A stretch of 64,000 bases of DNA from Atrichornis clamosus (Eukaryota > Chordata > Aves > Passeriformes > Menuridae). Positions within the stretch are counted from its first letter, which is position 1; each line of letters opens with the position of its first letter. The translations under genes were made by a program, and so were the position numbers. The stretch spans positions 62,001 to 126,000 of the forward strand of contig WBMZ01010837.1 in the NCBI GenBank assembly GCA_013400975.1, written 5' to 3'. Of this stretch, positions 13,801 through 27,136 are shown piece after piece. The notes beneath the pieces are model-generated. The model saw nothing but the letters and a program-made list of their open reading frames with translations. It ran no database searches and was not told the origin of the DNA.

Positions 13801-16800
13801 TCCAGAATATTAGCAATTTATCCCATCTTAAAATTGCTTCTTCAAAATAGAAGAAAATGTTCTTTCTGAATCTCTGTTCTCTAGCCACAGAATGTAACAC
13901 AACTCAACAGAAAGTGCTTGTTTATATAAAATATAATCTCTTTCTGAAGGCAAATGAGTCTTGGCTATTTGCCACTTACCATGACACACAATATTACAAA
14001 TTAATGAAAGAACCAAACTTTTTACAACTGCAGATATCACCTATTATAGCTTTTTCTTTTTTTTTTGGTCAGTGACAAGAAATATCTTTCCCAAGTTTTC
14101 TTGCTGGACTGTAAAGAATTACTTGTAGGTTTGTGAAGCTAATGACTCCGACAGAATTCAGAAGTCATTACTTCTATGCCATTGTTAGGGGCATTACAAA
14201 ATTCAGAACTATTTTTCGTATTTAGGTAAAGTCATTTTTAGCATTGTAGGAACCAAAACTGTCACCACCCAAGTGCAATAGTGTGTGCCAGGATTTTTAG
14301 TCCATTAAGTGCTACACTGTCATGTCTGTGCCATTACCTCTCATATTTCTACAAGTGTGACATTGTTCTATACAACTCTATATAATTCAGTACTTCTGTT
14401 TTATTAATACGTTCTCATTACTTTCCAAATTTGCATTTACTGTACTATCTTATAGTCTTACTAAACATGACAACTGATCTCTCATGTGAATTAATCTCTA
14501 TAGCGCATGGAATGAATTTAGAGACTCTAGCTGATCGTGTCAACATTAAAATAGGACAAATATGTTGCTTTGGCACAGCGAAGTCAAATACAGGCCACAG
14601 AAGTTTGGATTATGTACAGACAACTCCCCTCTTCACCATTCCTTGGTATGCTATCATTTACACATACTCTACAACACTAAAATACAAACAATAAAAAAAA
14701 AATTCTTGCAAATATATTTACTTAAAATGAGAAATACAATAATTAGGTACATATGAAATTATTCAAGGCAGAGAACAAAACGGTTTTGTTCATTCAGATA
14801 CTGAAGATTTACTGAATTGGAACACAATCCTTGACAGTTTGTACAACCAACATCTACACCGCAAGTACCTTTAACTCCAGTTTAGATTAAGGCACCTTAA
14901 ATTCATTTTTTTACTTTGGCCTAAGTTAACTACTGTTTGAGTGTTTTCCTAAAACACTACATTTCTCAGCTGTAACAGCATCTGTCATTCTTGGCGTAGA
15001 AGCAAGCTCTTGTATGAATGTGAGCAATCTTTTTTTGCTTCTTTAGAAATGCAGGGTATGTTCAACAACTGTACTATGGATCTGTAGGAATCTAAAGCAT
15101 GCGTTTCAAGTAATTCAATGCATCTCTCAGATCATGATCAAATGCAGCATGCAAAATGATTAATAAAATAAACAGCAGACTGAAGTATTTGTACTCTTAC
15201 AAAGACATAAAATAGGACCGCAAACTTTGTGGATAGGAAAGTAATTAAAATGTACACTAGAAGGAGAATTATAACTTACATATTCACTTATTTTTATGTA
15301 TTTAATAAAGAAAAGTCTATCGCTACTGCAAGTATTTTGGTCAGATTTTATACTTTAAATTGCAACAACAAAAGCAATACTACTTAGTGCTTTGGCATTA
15401 TTCTCCTATGAATTTTCATTTCTCCAGCTCTAGTGGCATGTACTGTTCTCATTCTGCATTTCTCACTGACTTCAAATTAGATTATGCAGCTTTAAAAAAA
15501 AAGAAATGTACAGGTTGTGACTGTTCAAAAGAATACTGAACAGCAAAATAGAGTTAAAAAAAACAGGAAAAACACAATTTGACATTGAAATGACTCAAGA
15601 AGAGAAAAGAAGCCTTTGTACAGTGTTACTTAAAATGTTTATTTCACTCTTCGTGTTCAAGAGTTTCACTACAGAGTTTCAATAGCAAAATTTTCTATGT
15701 TTGTGAAATGGCCTGTATTTAAAAATACCTTTTTCTCAAGGCTTTCTCCAAGTATTATTACTTCTTTAAGTATTATTAGTTCTCAAAGTATTATCATATT
15801 AGCATGCAGTGGCAATTTCTGAAATTGTAATTTGAAAAGTAATTACAAAAATAGCAAAAGGAAGAAGTCTTGAGCACAATTCAGTTGGTAGGGATAGAAC
15901 TTACATTTTTGTGAAGATCTAGAAAACCATTTAAATGCATCAGTATAGTATTGGCAAAACTATTCTTTCTTTTAGAACAATCACATTTTAGTCACCTTTC
16001 TTTTTCCTTATTTTAGGAGATTCTCCTTCATTATATTCCCTTCACAAATTGATACACAAACTTATTTTTAATTTTGGAAAATATATCCAGGTTCTACGTT
16101 TTAAACCAAATCAGTTTAGAAGACTGCTTTTAAACGGTTCATTTCCTATTTTAGAATTAATGTGGCAGTAACAGAAAATGACTACTTTCTAACCATATTT
16201 AAGATGTGAATTGATATGAAATGTGCACAGATGCAAGATCAACAAAGAATCTTTTTTCAGTGATCATACATTTACATATACAAAGCTATCTGACTGCCAT
16301 TTCGTAGGAATGTACTAGTACACGAATAAATGCTCTAAGAGTTTGCATTATGAATCATGCATTATAATTTGTACTGCTGGCATCTTGGCATCAATTTGAA
16401 TGTACAAAGATTTATTTTGTAGGGTGGTAACTGGAGTAGGAAGGCCAACGCAAGTAAGTATAAAAGCTGCTAGAACTGCAAGCATTACTGAAAAATAACA
16501 AGTACTAATATGATCAGAGAATTTCAGTACTTAAGAAGTGATGCTTAAACATGTCTATCCATTTCACATATGAGCTATAATACATGGAGTAAATCTTAAA
16601 GTGTAGCAGACAAGTGAAAGCTAAGCATGTTGTTTGAACTGTAACATAATTCATGCTATTCTCTTCCTTAAACCCAGAGTGTAGTAAAAAGGCATTCTTA
16701 CAGATCAAGTATTTTCTCTTTAATAGGACACAGAAGGGTAGTCCATATGACTAGTGATTAGCAAAACAAATGTAACTAAAACCTATGTATTTCTAAAAGA

Positions 16801-18796
16801 CACAAAAAGGAATATTACTCAACATTTCTACAACAATTTAATCTGGTAGCTGCTAAATAAAGTGTATAGAAGAGTTAAAACATAGGCAAATACAGAAATT
16901 ACAGAGAAATCAGTGCAATTTGTTGTGTGACTTTTGTAACTTATATAGAAAAAAAAATGCCCTGACAGGTTTGTATTAACTGTTAAATGATAAGAATAAA
17001 GAAGCAACTTGCAAGTATTTGCAGTTTTCACAAATTTTACTTTTCCCCCCACAACTCAGTATTGCAAGTTCACATTGATTAACACCACACATCAGAGCTA
17101 AAATTACACTTTTTCAAACCAACTTCTTGTTTTTAGCAATTACATTTTCATATCCTATTGACACAACATTGAATAGCTGAAGATCTGAAATGTAGATTAA
17201 AAGCGTATATCAGGAATGATAATAATTCAGACACTTGCAGTTCCTTTGTGAGTATACTCAGCACAGGTACTACATTTAGGTGAGTTGCATCTCATGTTGA
17301 GTATCTGGAGCAAAAATAACTGCACATCTTGTAGTGATGTGCTTCTCTGATATGCTGGAGAGTACGATTCTCACAGAATAATAATTATGTAGCATAATCA
17401 CGAAACTAGTAAGAATGTATATACAGATGGAAGACTTAGAGCAGATCCAGGAAACTTAAGGTAGTGGTTCTCTTCATTCAGACTCCTAGAAGACAGAGCA
17501 GACTGAGGAAAAGGATCTAGATTTGTTATATGAGATTAGGATAACTAAACTGCTAATATGATCTAGCTATGCAAAAGACACAAAGTTCCAGGAATCACTA
17601 AGGTACATCTAGTGGAAATAATGGGATCATATGAGATAGAGCAGGAAATTATCTGAAACATTATTCAGAATTCCAGTTATCTCTCTTAAAGGGAGGTCAA
17701 GACTAAAAGAAATGGTACTCAGATGTCCAAGAGAACAAGGAATCTATCCCATGAGAAGTCAAATAAGCTACAATCTAGAAAAACAAAGTCTGACTAAGAG
17801 GGCAAAACAATAGATAAATGTGACTAATGCTATCATCAGAACTTTGTGTTATAAACCAGGAGAAAATATTCTTGAAACAGAAATTAAAACCCCATCTGAA
17901 CATAACAACTAGAGTATCTTCCACTGGGAATAGTACAGTTCAGAGTTTAATTTCTGAAAAGATGTTTATATGCAATGATAAAAGAATCAATGATCCAAAA
18001 GGCTCACTCTAAAAAGATGTTTTATAAACCTTATAGGGAACTCCTATATTGCTAATATCCACATTTGTAGGATTTGGGGCTTTTTTCTTCATTTAATAAT
18101 TGAAAAAGAAGTACAAAATGGACAATTACATATATAAAAGATCCCAAAAGTTATATTTTAATTTTTAATTTCTGAGAATTTGATTGACTTTCACCAAAAA
18201 AATCCCTCAAATTTCTTTATTTTTCCTCTTTTGTGGGATTTTGATAAACTCATGCATTATGTGTATCAAGACTTGTTGCCAATAATTCTGGGTAAACTGA
18301 CATAACTTCCAGGTAACATCAAAACCTGTCTAAATAATTAGGGAGAGTGAGAGGGAATGGACAAGGGTCTTAAACTTTCTGGGTGAGTGCTTGAAAAGAG
18401 GCAAAGTTTAGCCTTTACCTCTTCTTCTAACAGTGTTCTGGAGTGAACTCAATTATTTTGAATGAGTTAGCCATGTTCTAATAAAAACAGGCCCTTCAGG
18501 GACTTGAACAGAGTTCAAGCACCTCCTACTCATATCAAAATAAGCACTTAGCTTTCCAAACCAGGAGACTTCCGAGCATGCACAAGGACCTCTACCTAAA
18601 TGTGCTCCAACTTGGAAAGATTTTAAGTGCCTTTGAGGTTAGGTGGTGTTTGAGAACAGGAGGTATTGGTAAGACTTCATTGGAATCTAGTCAGGGAAAA
18701 TCTGCACCCAGATATCACTATGACAACCTGTTGGAAAGTCATTAACATGTGCAAAACCTGTACTTACCAAGCATACGTTACATTTTAAGGACAGGG

Positions 18797-19445
18797 TGTT
18801 GGATGGCCCCTGACTGGATGCCAGGTGTCCACCAAAGCCACTCTATCACTCCCCTCCACGTCTACACAGGGCAGAAGAAATACAACCAAAGACTCACGGG
18901 TCAAGAGAAGGACAGGGAGAGATCAGTCCCCAGTTACCACCATGGACAAAACAAACTCGACTTGGGGAAAAATTAATTTATCACCAATCGAATCAGAAAT
19001 GTAATGAGAAACAAAATCAAATCTTAAAATGAATCATATTCCCCTCATCCCTCCCTTCTTCTTGAATTTAACTTTAGTACTGATTTTCTCTACTTCCCTC
19101 CTCCCAGCAGTGCAGGCGGACAGGGAATGGGTGTTGCAGTCAGTTCATCTCATGTTCCTGCCAATCCTTCCTCCTTAGCAGGGGGGCTCCTCACACTCTT
19201 TCCCTGCTCCAGCATGAGGTCCCTCCCATGGAGACAGCCCTCCATGAACTTCTCCAATGTGGGTCTTTCCCATAGGTGCAGTTCTTCAGGAACAGACTGC
19301 TCCAGTGTGGGCCCCCTGTGAGGTCACAAGTCCTGACAGCAAACCTGCTCCACCATGGGCTTCCCACAGTCACAGCCTCCTTTGGGCAACCACCACCCCC
19401 TTCCATGGGCAGCAGGTAAATCTCTGCTACACCACGGATCTTTTC
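18797..19445 (-). mobile_element. LTR-like avian endogenous-retrovirus repeat, diverged
   Basis: Resembles a bird LTR family I recognise by its phrases: 'ctgactggatgccaggtgtccaccaaagcc', 'ctctatcactcccctcc', 'gacagggagagatca', 'acaaaacaaactcgacttggggaaaaattaattta', 'aatgggtgttgcagtcagttcatctcatgtt' and a series of 'tgctccagcatgaggtccctcccatgg' units. By analogy with the 60091-60648 LTR, whose reverse complement also begins TGTGG-GGGTTGACCC, I place it on the minus strand. Both ends look eroded. Open frames here (for example 19191-19496 on the minus strand) come from the GC-rich repeat units and are not genes. Confidence 0.65.
19204..19393. repeat. About four degenerate 46-48 bp units inside the LTR-like element
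   Basis: Units begin near 19204 (TGCTCCAGCATGAGG), 19251 (TTCTCCAATGTGGGT), 19298 (CTGCTCCAGTGTGGG) and 19346 (CTGCTCCACCATGGG). Each starts with a CTGCTCCA-like core and a GTGGG-like step followed by CCCA-rich text. They are old tandem copies belonging to the element. Confidence 0.75.
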
Positions 19446-22400
19446 TGTCCTTTCTCCCTTTTTCTCTAAAAAGACAAATGCAAGCTTCCTCTTCATTTCG
19501 GTGTGGCAACTCTATATAAGAATTACTGCAGGAGAGCTACGACTGAAAATTTTGAAGGAGTATGGGTATCTTCCTATCCTACCTTCTGGAATTTCATTAA
19601 CCAGAGCCAATCCTTTGTATAGTCACAACTCTAGACTCACACTGATTGAAATTCTGTCAAAATACTCCCATTCATGAAGAGAGCAGAGTTCATTAAAAAA
19701 AAAAGAAGGCAAAAAAAGCAGCATGTAAAGAATACAGTACTTCATAATGAAAACATTCCATTTTATGACCATTTTGAGAAATGCTTAAAGGCTTAAAGAT
19801 TCTGCATTGGAGGGAGGACTCAGTAAGACTTCTGGTAAAGCAAAAAAAGCTCCAAAACCCATGAATTTCTGAAAGAGTCTATGCTGAACTCCTTTAACTT
19901 AGAAAAGCCATGTGGGACTCGACTCAGGTAGCTTCTGCCATTTATGATGGGTTTACCAACACCTGATCCTGTGGTGTAGATCCCTTTGTAAGTCAAGGGA
20001 AAGAAACAGGTACCTCATTGACACGACTCCCTGCCAGCACAGGCATTTAATGTTAGACAAGACTGATGACAGCCACAGTAAACACTGTACTAAAATCTAT
20101 GCTGCATTTACTTACTTTTCTCAGAAACTAATGTTTGAACTCATCCAAAGTCTAGTAATATTTTACATTTTAAAATGCTTAGAAAAATCACAAAGTTCTG
20201 AAAGAGTGGTATGAACAAAACTGAGATCTTTGAACATGGATGTTCAAAGGTTTCCAGTGTTAGAACTGGAAGGAGATGTTCACTTTGTACTGAACAAAAT
20301 TCGTATCAAATAAGTTACCATCAAGAAGATTCACAGTTTCCATCTCTGCAAATAGCTATACAAAGGTAACTCGACAGGCTGAAATGAAAAAAAGAGACTC
20401 TGCCACAAATCCCAATACACTGCCTTCCACTTACTCAATCCCTTCATGCAACTGTTTTGTCTTTGCTTGGCTTGGACTACTCTTCCAAAGAGAAAAACTG
20501 GCAAACTGCACGATATATTTTACACTCGGACAAACCACACTCAGTGAAGTTTTCATGACTGCTATTTCTTTTATTTTATCTCTTCTTTTAGGTACACTAT
20601 TCCTTTCCCAACATCTCATCTTTATTTCCTTTACTCTTTTGCCTATCATCACTCCTCCAAGTTTCATGATGTAGACATAAAGGAAGGAGAAAAATGTTTT
20701 TGTCTGACAAAACTACTAAGACTCTCAATCCCCTAAACTAACTTCATCCCCCTCTTTTTCTCATTTCTCCTTGACAAAAATTTACTGTATTTAAGACCAG
20801 TCCAGGGGGGGCAGGTGGAAGAGGGTTTTCAAACAGGTTTCCTTTATATTTTTATACCACATAACTAAGGGAAAAGGAAGTCCAGTAAATCTTTTAATGA
20901 AGGGCTTAGTAATCTATATTTTATATATTTTCCCTGTCTTCTTCTGAGTCTAATAAAAAGCTACAGAAATTTTTAAGGGTGATAATTACAGAAGGACCTT
21001 ACTGATAACATGGTGTTGCATCATGGAAAACATACAGATGGTTGAAGTTGGAACAAAGAATAATCAGAGATTTGCAAAGCTATCCCTACTATAACTGACA
21101 AGACAAATGCTGCCAACAATTGGAAATAATTTAGTCTGGTATTCAAACCCAGACTGTAGAAATGTGAGTGTATCTAAGCATAGGTATCACATGTGAGCAA
21201 AGTATCTGACATCCCATTATAATAAATGTTCCAGATGCCAGGAAGTCAGGACAATGAAGTTAAAATATAAAATATTCTTTAAATAATAGATACAACTTTT
21301 TCAGAAATTGAACATTGGTGATTTTTCATTGGGGATTTTGTTTGATTGGGGTTTTCTTTGTTTTTGTTTCCTAAACATGCCCAGTCTCTCCCATTTTCCT
21401 CCCACTCGCACTCCACCCCCATTACTTGTCAGTCCCTTTTAATCATACAAACTACTTAGCTTTGAGTTCTTTTCTAGTAGTTGAACTGTCAGGGTAGCAT
21501 CAGGAAACAGATTAAAGTGCAGTATGGGATATATAATCTTAAACACATTAAATCACATTAAAGCAGAGGTGCACTATACTTATTTTGGAAAAGTTATATA
21601 AAGTTGAGAAAATTTAAAATAAAATAGCATGAAATTTTGCAAAATTCAGTTAACATACTGAAGGAAGGTATTACTTGCCTGGATAAAATATTCAATTAAC
21701 AACACACTGCACGTAAACTTTAAGGTTTTTTCACAAAAGTAGTCTCCCTATTTTACAGGATGGCTAAATTAAAACATTCTAAAGGTGGAAAAAAACCCCA
21801 ATAACAACCAACCCAAACCAAAAGACCTCTGCAAATTGTATCAGACTTATCACAAAGGACACTTCTGCATTCTGAAAGGTCTATCCACAGTCTTCATTTT
21901 AGTAGAATACTATCTGGAAGCAGTTTCTAAAACTGGATGTAATATTCATTTACATGTATCTGCCAAGTTTTTAAATGTTTTAGAAGCTAAACTAAAACAT
22001 GTTGAAAATGACTCATTGTGGTACCAGAATACATACTGTAGGAAATAAGAACTCATTTACAAGTGGGAGAAATACACTCACACTTCATCTGTGGGAATTC
22101 ACTAGACTTCCCTTCCAGTAAACATTATATTTTAAAATAATCATGGAAAATATGTTCTTTTAACTGAAGTTTATGAAAAGATTTATACAGCTGGCATAAC
22201 AAAAGAGACCTACAAAGATAAATGTAGAACTGTCTTTAAAAATAATTAGTAATTCTGCCAAAAGATATCAATTTAGCAGTAAAAAAAAGATTCCAATCTT
22301 TTTTTCTTATTCCAATAGTTAAAATAAAACTGTTTAATACAGTTCTTCAGTATAAATAGATAACCATTTGAGAAAAAGAACAAAAGGAAGATTTGACTAT

Positions 22401-22660
22401 TTTACAAAGTAAGAAATAAGGTAGCTCTTTTCTAACTTGGAGCGTGTTAACTACTTTCATACATCTGCACACTTCAGTAATGCAAGTACCTTGCAGCAAA
22501 TGCTATAATTTTTAATTTCTTTGAAAAGAAGAATTCATCTGGCACTGAGAAAATAAACCTGAAATGTACCCCATTTATCTATGCATATAGAATACTTTGA
22601 AACAAACAAAAAAATTAGACCCAGATTTCACAACCTGTGACTGGGAACAGTGTCGTAAAG

Positions 22661-22723
22661 GACAAATCTAAAATCAAAAAACCCAGCCTTACTAGCTGTG
22701 GGTTTTTTGATTTTAGATTTGTC
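22661..22723. repeat. Perfect 25-bp inverted repeat, 13-base loop
   Basis: The arm at 22661-22685 (beginning GACAAATCTAAAATC) is the exact reverse complement of 22699-22723, with GCCTTACTAGCTG between. There is no mismatch or gap. RNA from either strand would fold into a long hairpin. The stem is shorter than most microRNA precursors but in the range of short fold-back elements. A fold-back copying event during replication would also produce it. Confidence 0.95.
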
Positions 22724-25700
22724 TGTAAAAACAAAAATGTCCTAGAAGAACATGAAACAGACAAAAAAGATACAGTATTTCCTCACATGGTTTTAGGTCT
22801 AAAAATCTTTAAAATAAGCAATCAATAAAGGCTCCATTCCACCTAATGCTGGACATTTCACAGGGGCATGGGATCTACATTGATCACATTTTGTTCATCC
22901 TTTACCGTTCTGAGAAACACTCTATAATGAGTGCACTCAGGGATTTAAGAGTCAGCTAATTATCTGCAGCGAGCACCTTATCAAGACAAGGGAAGGACTA
23001 GGGTTTCTAATTATTTTCATCTCCTTACAGTACCATTTTGCACAAATAAAACTTTCTCCCCTTCCCAAAGCATTTTAAATGGGACAAATTCTTCCACTCT
23101 CTATAACCCACAACCAATTCCAGTGACCCCAGCAACACATCCAAGGTAAAATGGGAAGATTTAACTATTTGAAGCATCCTGAAATTTATAATCTAGATTA
23201 TATTTCTGGAATGGAAAAGGTTAAGATCTAAGAAAAATCAGAGCAAACATTAAGCAACATCCACGGCAACAAACACTTTTCATGAAACAATTAGAATATC
23301 TATGAAAACAATTCCAGATGACAAGTTCCACATCAAAGCTTAAACTAGATTATATACATACATATGCAGTAATATTTGTATTAAAATGCTAGCTAAGATC
23401 TGCAGCATTCTGACAATATATCCAATATTTAAATTGTAGAGATGTACAAATAGGCTTGTAATTACAAGTACACACACTTTATGTGTGCATTATGAAATCC
23501 AACATTTGATGTAAGAACTAAATGCCCGACAGGTATAAGCATCTTCTGTAGTACCCAAGCGTCATCTCAAAGGAACCTATTTCTAGGACATATATTTCTA
23601 CAACTATACTGCCACTTGATGGAAGAAGTTTACTTCTCCTTAAGAGAAAGTTTCTCAATCTTGTTTATTCCATGGGTGAGAAGCTGCATAAACTATGGCA
23701 ATTTTTTTGCTGCAGGAGTACCTCAAAGGGACACACACACAGAGTCCCTACCCTCTCCATGCTTGGTGAGTCTGCAGTGTAATCTGTGCAACATTGTCTT
23801 CAAGTTAGCAATATTTGTTTCTTTTCACATACAAAACCCTAAGATTAACGCAGGCCAGTAAGAAAGGGTTAGCAGTATAGATAAGATACATATGAACAGC
23901 ATATTTATGGGTTCTGCCTAGTGGAAAGAACTGCAAGAGCCCTTTATTGCTTCTAGTAAAGTCCCTTGATTTATTCTTTCATATGCATCCTTCCATTCCG
24001 TCTTGGTTGGTTTTATTCAGTCCCCAGGTTCTGTGTCCTCACTGCCTCTCACCACACTCCTCCAACAGAATTACAAATCCTCTCCCTGATCACCACCAGC
24101 CACCACTGGGAGCAGGCCAGGATATCTGCTTTCACACTGTGCTCCCTTCAGAGGCCCATCCAGAACAAATGTTCCCATCTCCTATTGGAGAGCCCATTGG
24201 TCTTGCTAAAGTTCTAAGTTACTTTAAAAAAAAAAAATCTAAAACTAGTTCCCATTCACTGATTCAAATGTCATGTCACATCTAAGTGTCACTATGCCTA
24301 AATGATGTTTGGTAAAAATGTTCTGATATCTCACACTGCCACCCTACAACTACACAGATCATGGTATTCCTCAGAAAGCTCTTGAACTCTGGCTAACTAT
24401 GCCTTGAATATTAATTGCACATTCATTTTGCTGGTTTCACAGAATATTCTTACAGAGTTATCCACATAGTCATATAAGTAGACATAACTGTGCCTTTAGA
24501 TCATTTAGCTAGAAATACAAACAGCTGTAAAAATTATCTAAATAGCTTTGTACTGAGTAAACTGAAGGACATGGCCTTTTCACTATCCAACATGTGATGC
24601 AATACTTCAGTACTGAAGACATACAGTTTAAAAAAAAAATTTATTGGTCTCCCTGAATGTAAACAACTCTCTGAGTCAACTCTGACAAAGCCTGGGATAC
24701 GTTCTTGAGGCCATCTTATCTAGAAACAAGACCATACAAAAGGGAAATCAGTTCTCCAATTCTGTTCTTCCCATTCTTTCCTCATTGAGGCACTGGTCAC
24801 CAGACATGCCAATCTAATGAAGACAGAAAGCAACAAACCAGCTGCCAGGGACTTGTATGGTTGTTCCATCAGTTGTGAACAGTGAACTCACCAGCTGTGA
24901 GCACAACAACTGAGTATCATATATCACTCTCGGGAAGTCCTTGCTGTGATTAATTAGGCATATTCAATGCTGGATGGACTAATGTGCAAGGCAAACAGCT
25001 CCTTGTGGTTTATGGCCTGTAAGTACCTTGGCTCACGGTACACTGTCCTGGGTGTGTGTGCACGAACATACTATGATGGTCCTTCATTTACTCACAGTTC
25101 TTCGTTCATTCATTTACAAATTAGTAACTATCCTCCATTCCAGAACTATATACCACCATTTTTCCCTATTCATAAGAGTTACTTACATGGAAATGAGGAT
25201 CACCGTGGAAATGAGGACCAGCCTAATGCTTTCCTCAGTTATGCCTAACATTTTCTCAACAATCTCAATTTAGTTCTGCAGAAGACAAGCTTTGGCCAAA
25301 ACTCAGCTCAAAGCTCTCACTCATAAAGGTTAAGTTTTCCTGTCTAACATTGCAGAGTTTCTCATGAGTTTAGGATGAGGTTGTAACATCACAAAGCTGT
25401 GACCTCCTTCTCACCCCACACAAGCACCTACTTGGACACTGTTCTTCAAAAGTTTGCTATCTGAAAATGAGTATAGCATCACATCCTTCTCCAGAGGGTA
25501 ATCAGAATGTAATCACAGGATGAGAATGTAATTACAGAAGATAATTACTATTAAAAGGAAACTTTTATGGTTTTATTACTCTTAAATATAATATTCCATA
25601 AATAGCCATCATTTGGAGATCAAAATTTTTGTACAGTCATACAATATCCTTCCTCTGAAGAATTTAGCTTTTCAATAGGCATTACAATACGCTGTTTAGG

Positions 25701-26274
25701 TAAACACGTTGAAGTAACAACCCCGCCCTGTATTTATGGTCATGTTGTTATTGGTCACCTGTTTTACTTCTGTATTCCAAAAAACATATATTTGGGAGTT
25801 TCTAATGAACAGATTCTTTTCTCACCTGCCATTGAAGTGTTAATGTTTTGGGTTACCTAATGCTGCTGGGGACTTCACATATACATTTAATCCTTCAAGC
25901 TCAGATGGTTAGGAACACCCCAGAAACAAACATTATTTGCACAGATAACCTGATATATGTAACAAACGTTAAACAAAGCACAAATAAAACCGTATTAACA
26001 ACTTCTTCAGATAAATGCTCTCATTTGTATGTTGTCATGACATCCAGTGTAACGTCCCCTTTTCAAAGGGACTCAAAGAATGTGCAAAAAGAAGAGTGAG
26101 AAGTTCCCCTGTGTTCCATAATTTCCGTTCTATATACAATGGCTGCAGAGTATCAGATGAAAGGCCTATGTAGCCTGATAAAGCTGTCTCCAACTGTAGC
26201 CAAAAGTGTATGTTTTGAGAAAAGCAAGAAAAACTTCTGCATAGACTGTTTCTCCCTAATTCTCTTCCACTAGT

Positions 26275-26525
26275 GTTCAACTATTACTAGCCCAAGCATT
26301 TCCTGAAAAGGGATATGTTTTCTACTTGTAAAGTGATTCTCAAATTTATCTCTGAGATTGTCCAGTCTCCTTTTGAAGCCATGCAAAATTTTAGCACCTG
26401 AAACATGATTTGGTAAGGAGTTCCCAAGGAGCCCTACTTGTTCATCCTGGCAGTGCCCACCATTAATGAGAAGCTGTGTGCAGTGAGTCACAAAAAAGGG
26501 TGTGTATAAAAGAAGTACTAACAAT
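26275..26525 (-). mobile_element. Ancient CR1-like remnant, minus strand
   Basis: The segment 'ccagtctccttttgaagccatgc', then 'agcacctgaaacatgatttggtaaggagttcccaa', is a decayed form of old reptile/bird CR1 (family text roughly 'tttgaacctggttatagtttttgcctccacaacatcctgtggcaaggagttcca'). It is far more diverged than the other CR1 copies, so an old insertion. Edges are approximate. Confidence 0.5.
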
Positions 26526-27103
26526 CATAGCAACATCATGAACAGCAGTGGAAATTTCAACCCAATAATTTAAGAATACATGAAATCTAAGCAGCAGCAC
26601 TCCTATATCACAGAATGCCTCTTTGAAGGAATTTATAACTGCTTTCAAATTTGTTCTCAAAGGACGTGATATATTTCAACATTTCCAGGCCAGGAAAAAA
26701 ACCTTAAGGACTTAAAAGAGTAAATAGTTTCTCAGGATAATAGCCACTACAGAATTTTAACAATTTGTCTCTACTGATCAAAATGTTTTAAGATTAAGAC
26801 ATTTTGGCTAGCAGGAAACAACAGGTAAAATGAGAATGTTGAGGCTTAAGGAAAATCTTTATGATATGAGGGCATGTTAATATTACAACTTTTCCAAAGC
26901 ATCCCTCACAGGCTGATAATATTTTGTGAGAATTATTTCTTAGGAGCTGGGGCAAGAGCAACTGAAATAAAAAGATTTTTAGAGCTATAAATATAATCAT
27001 TCAACATTCCTTGCACAGTAAGAGAACAAACTTCAAAGGCTGCGTTCCAGATGTCATGAAGCTCAGAAAGGTCAGACATCAGACTAACTTAGCATTCCTA
27101 TGA

Positions 27104-27136
27104 GTCTTGATGTTGATAATTCTTCAACATCAAGAC
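27104..27136. repeat. 13-bp perfect hairpin, 7-base loop
   Basis: GTCTTGATGTTGA and TCAACATCAAGAC are exact reverse complements around TAATTCT. Function unknown. Confidence 0.9.

Noticed and set aside
19127..19509. Four overlapping open frames on both strands
   Set aside because: All arise from the GC-rich tandem units of the LTR-like element; no frame shows protein-like conservation.
23947..24285. Two overlapping plus-strand frames followed by an A12 run, resembling a processed pseudogene
   Set aside because: No parent protein recognised, no poly(A) signal placed correctly before the A run, no target duplication seen; processed pseudogenes are also rare in birds because CR1 does not copy poly(A) messages efficiently.
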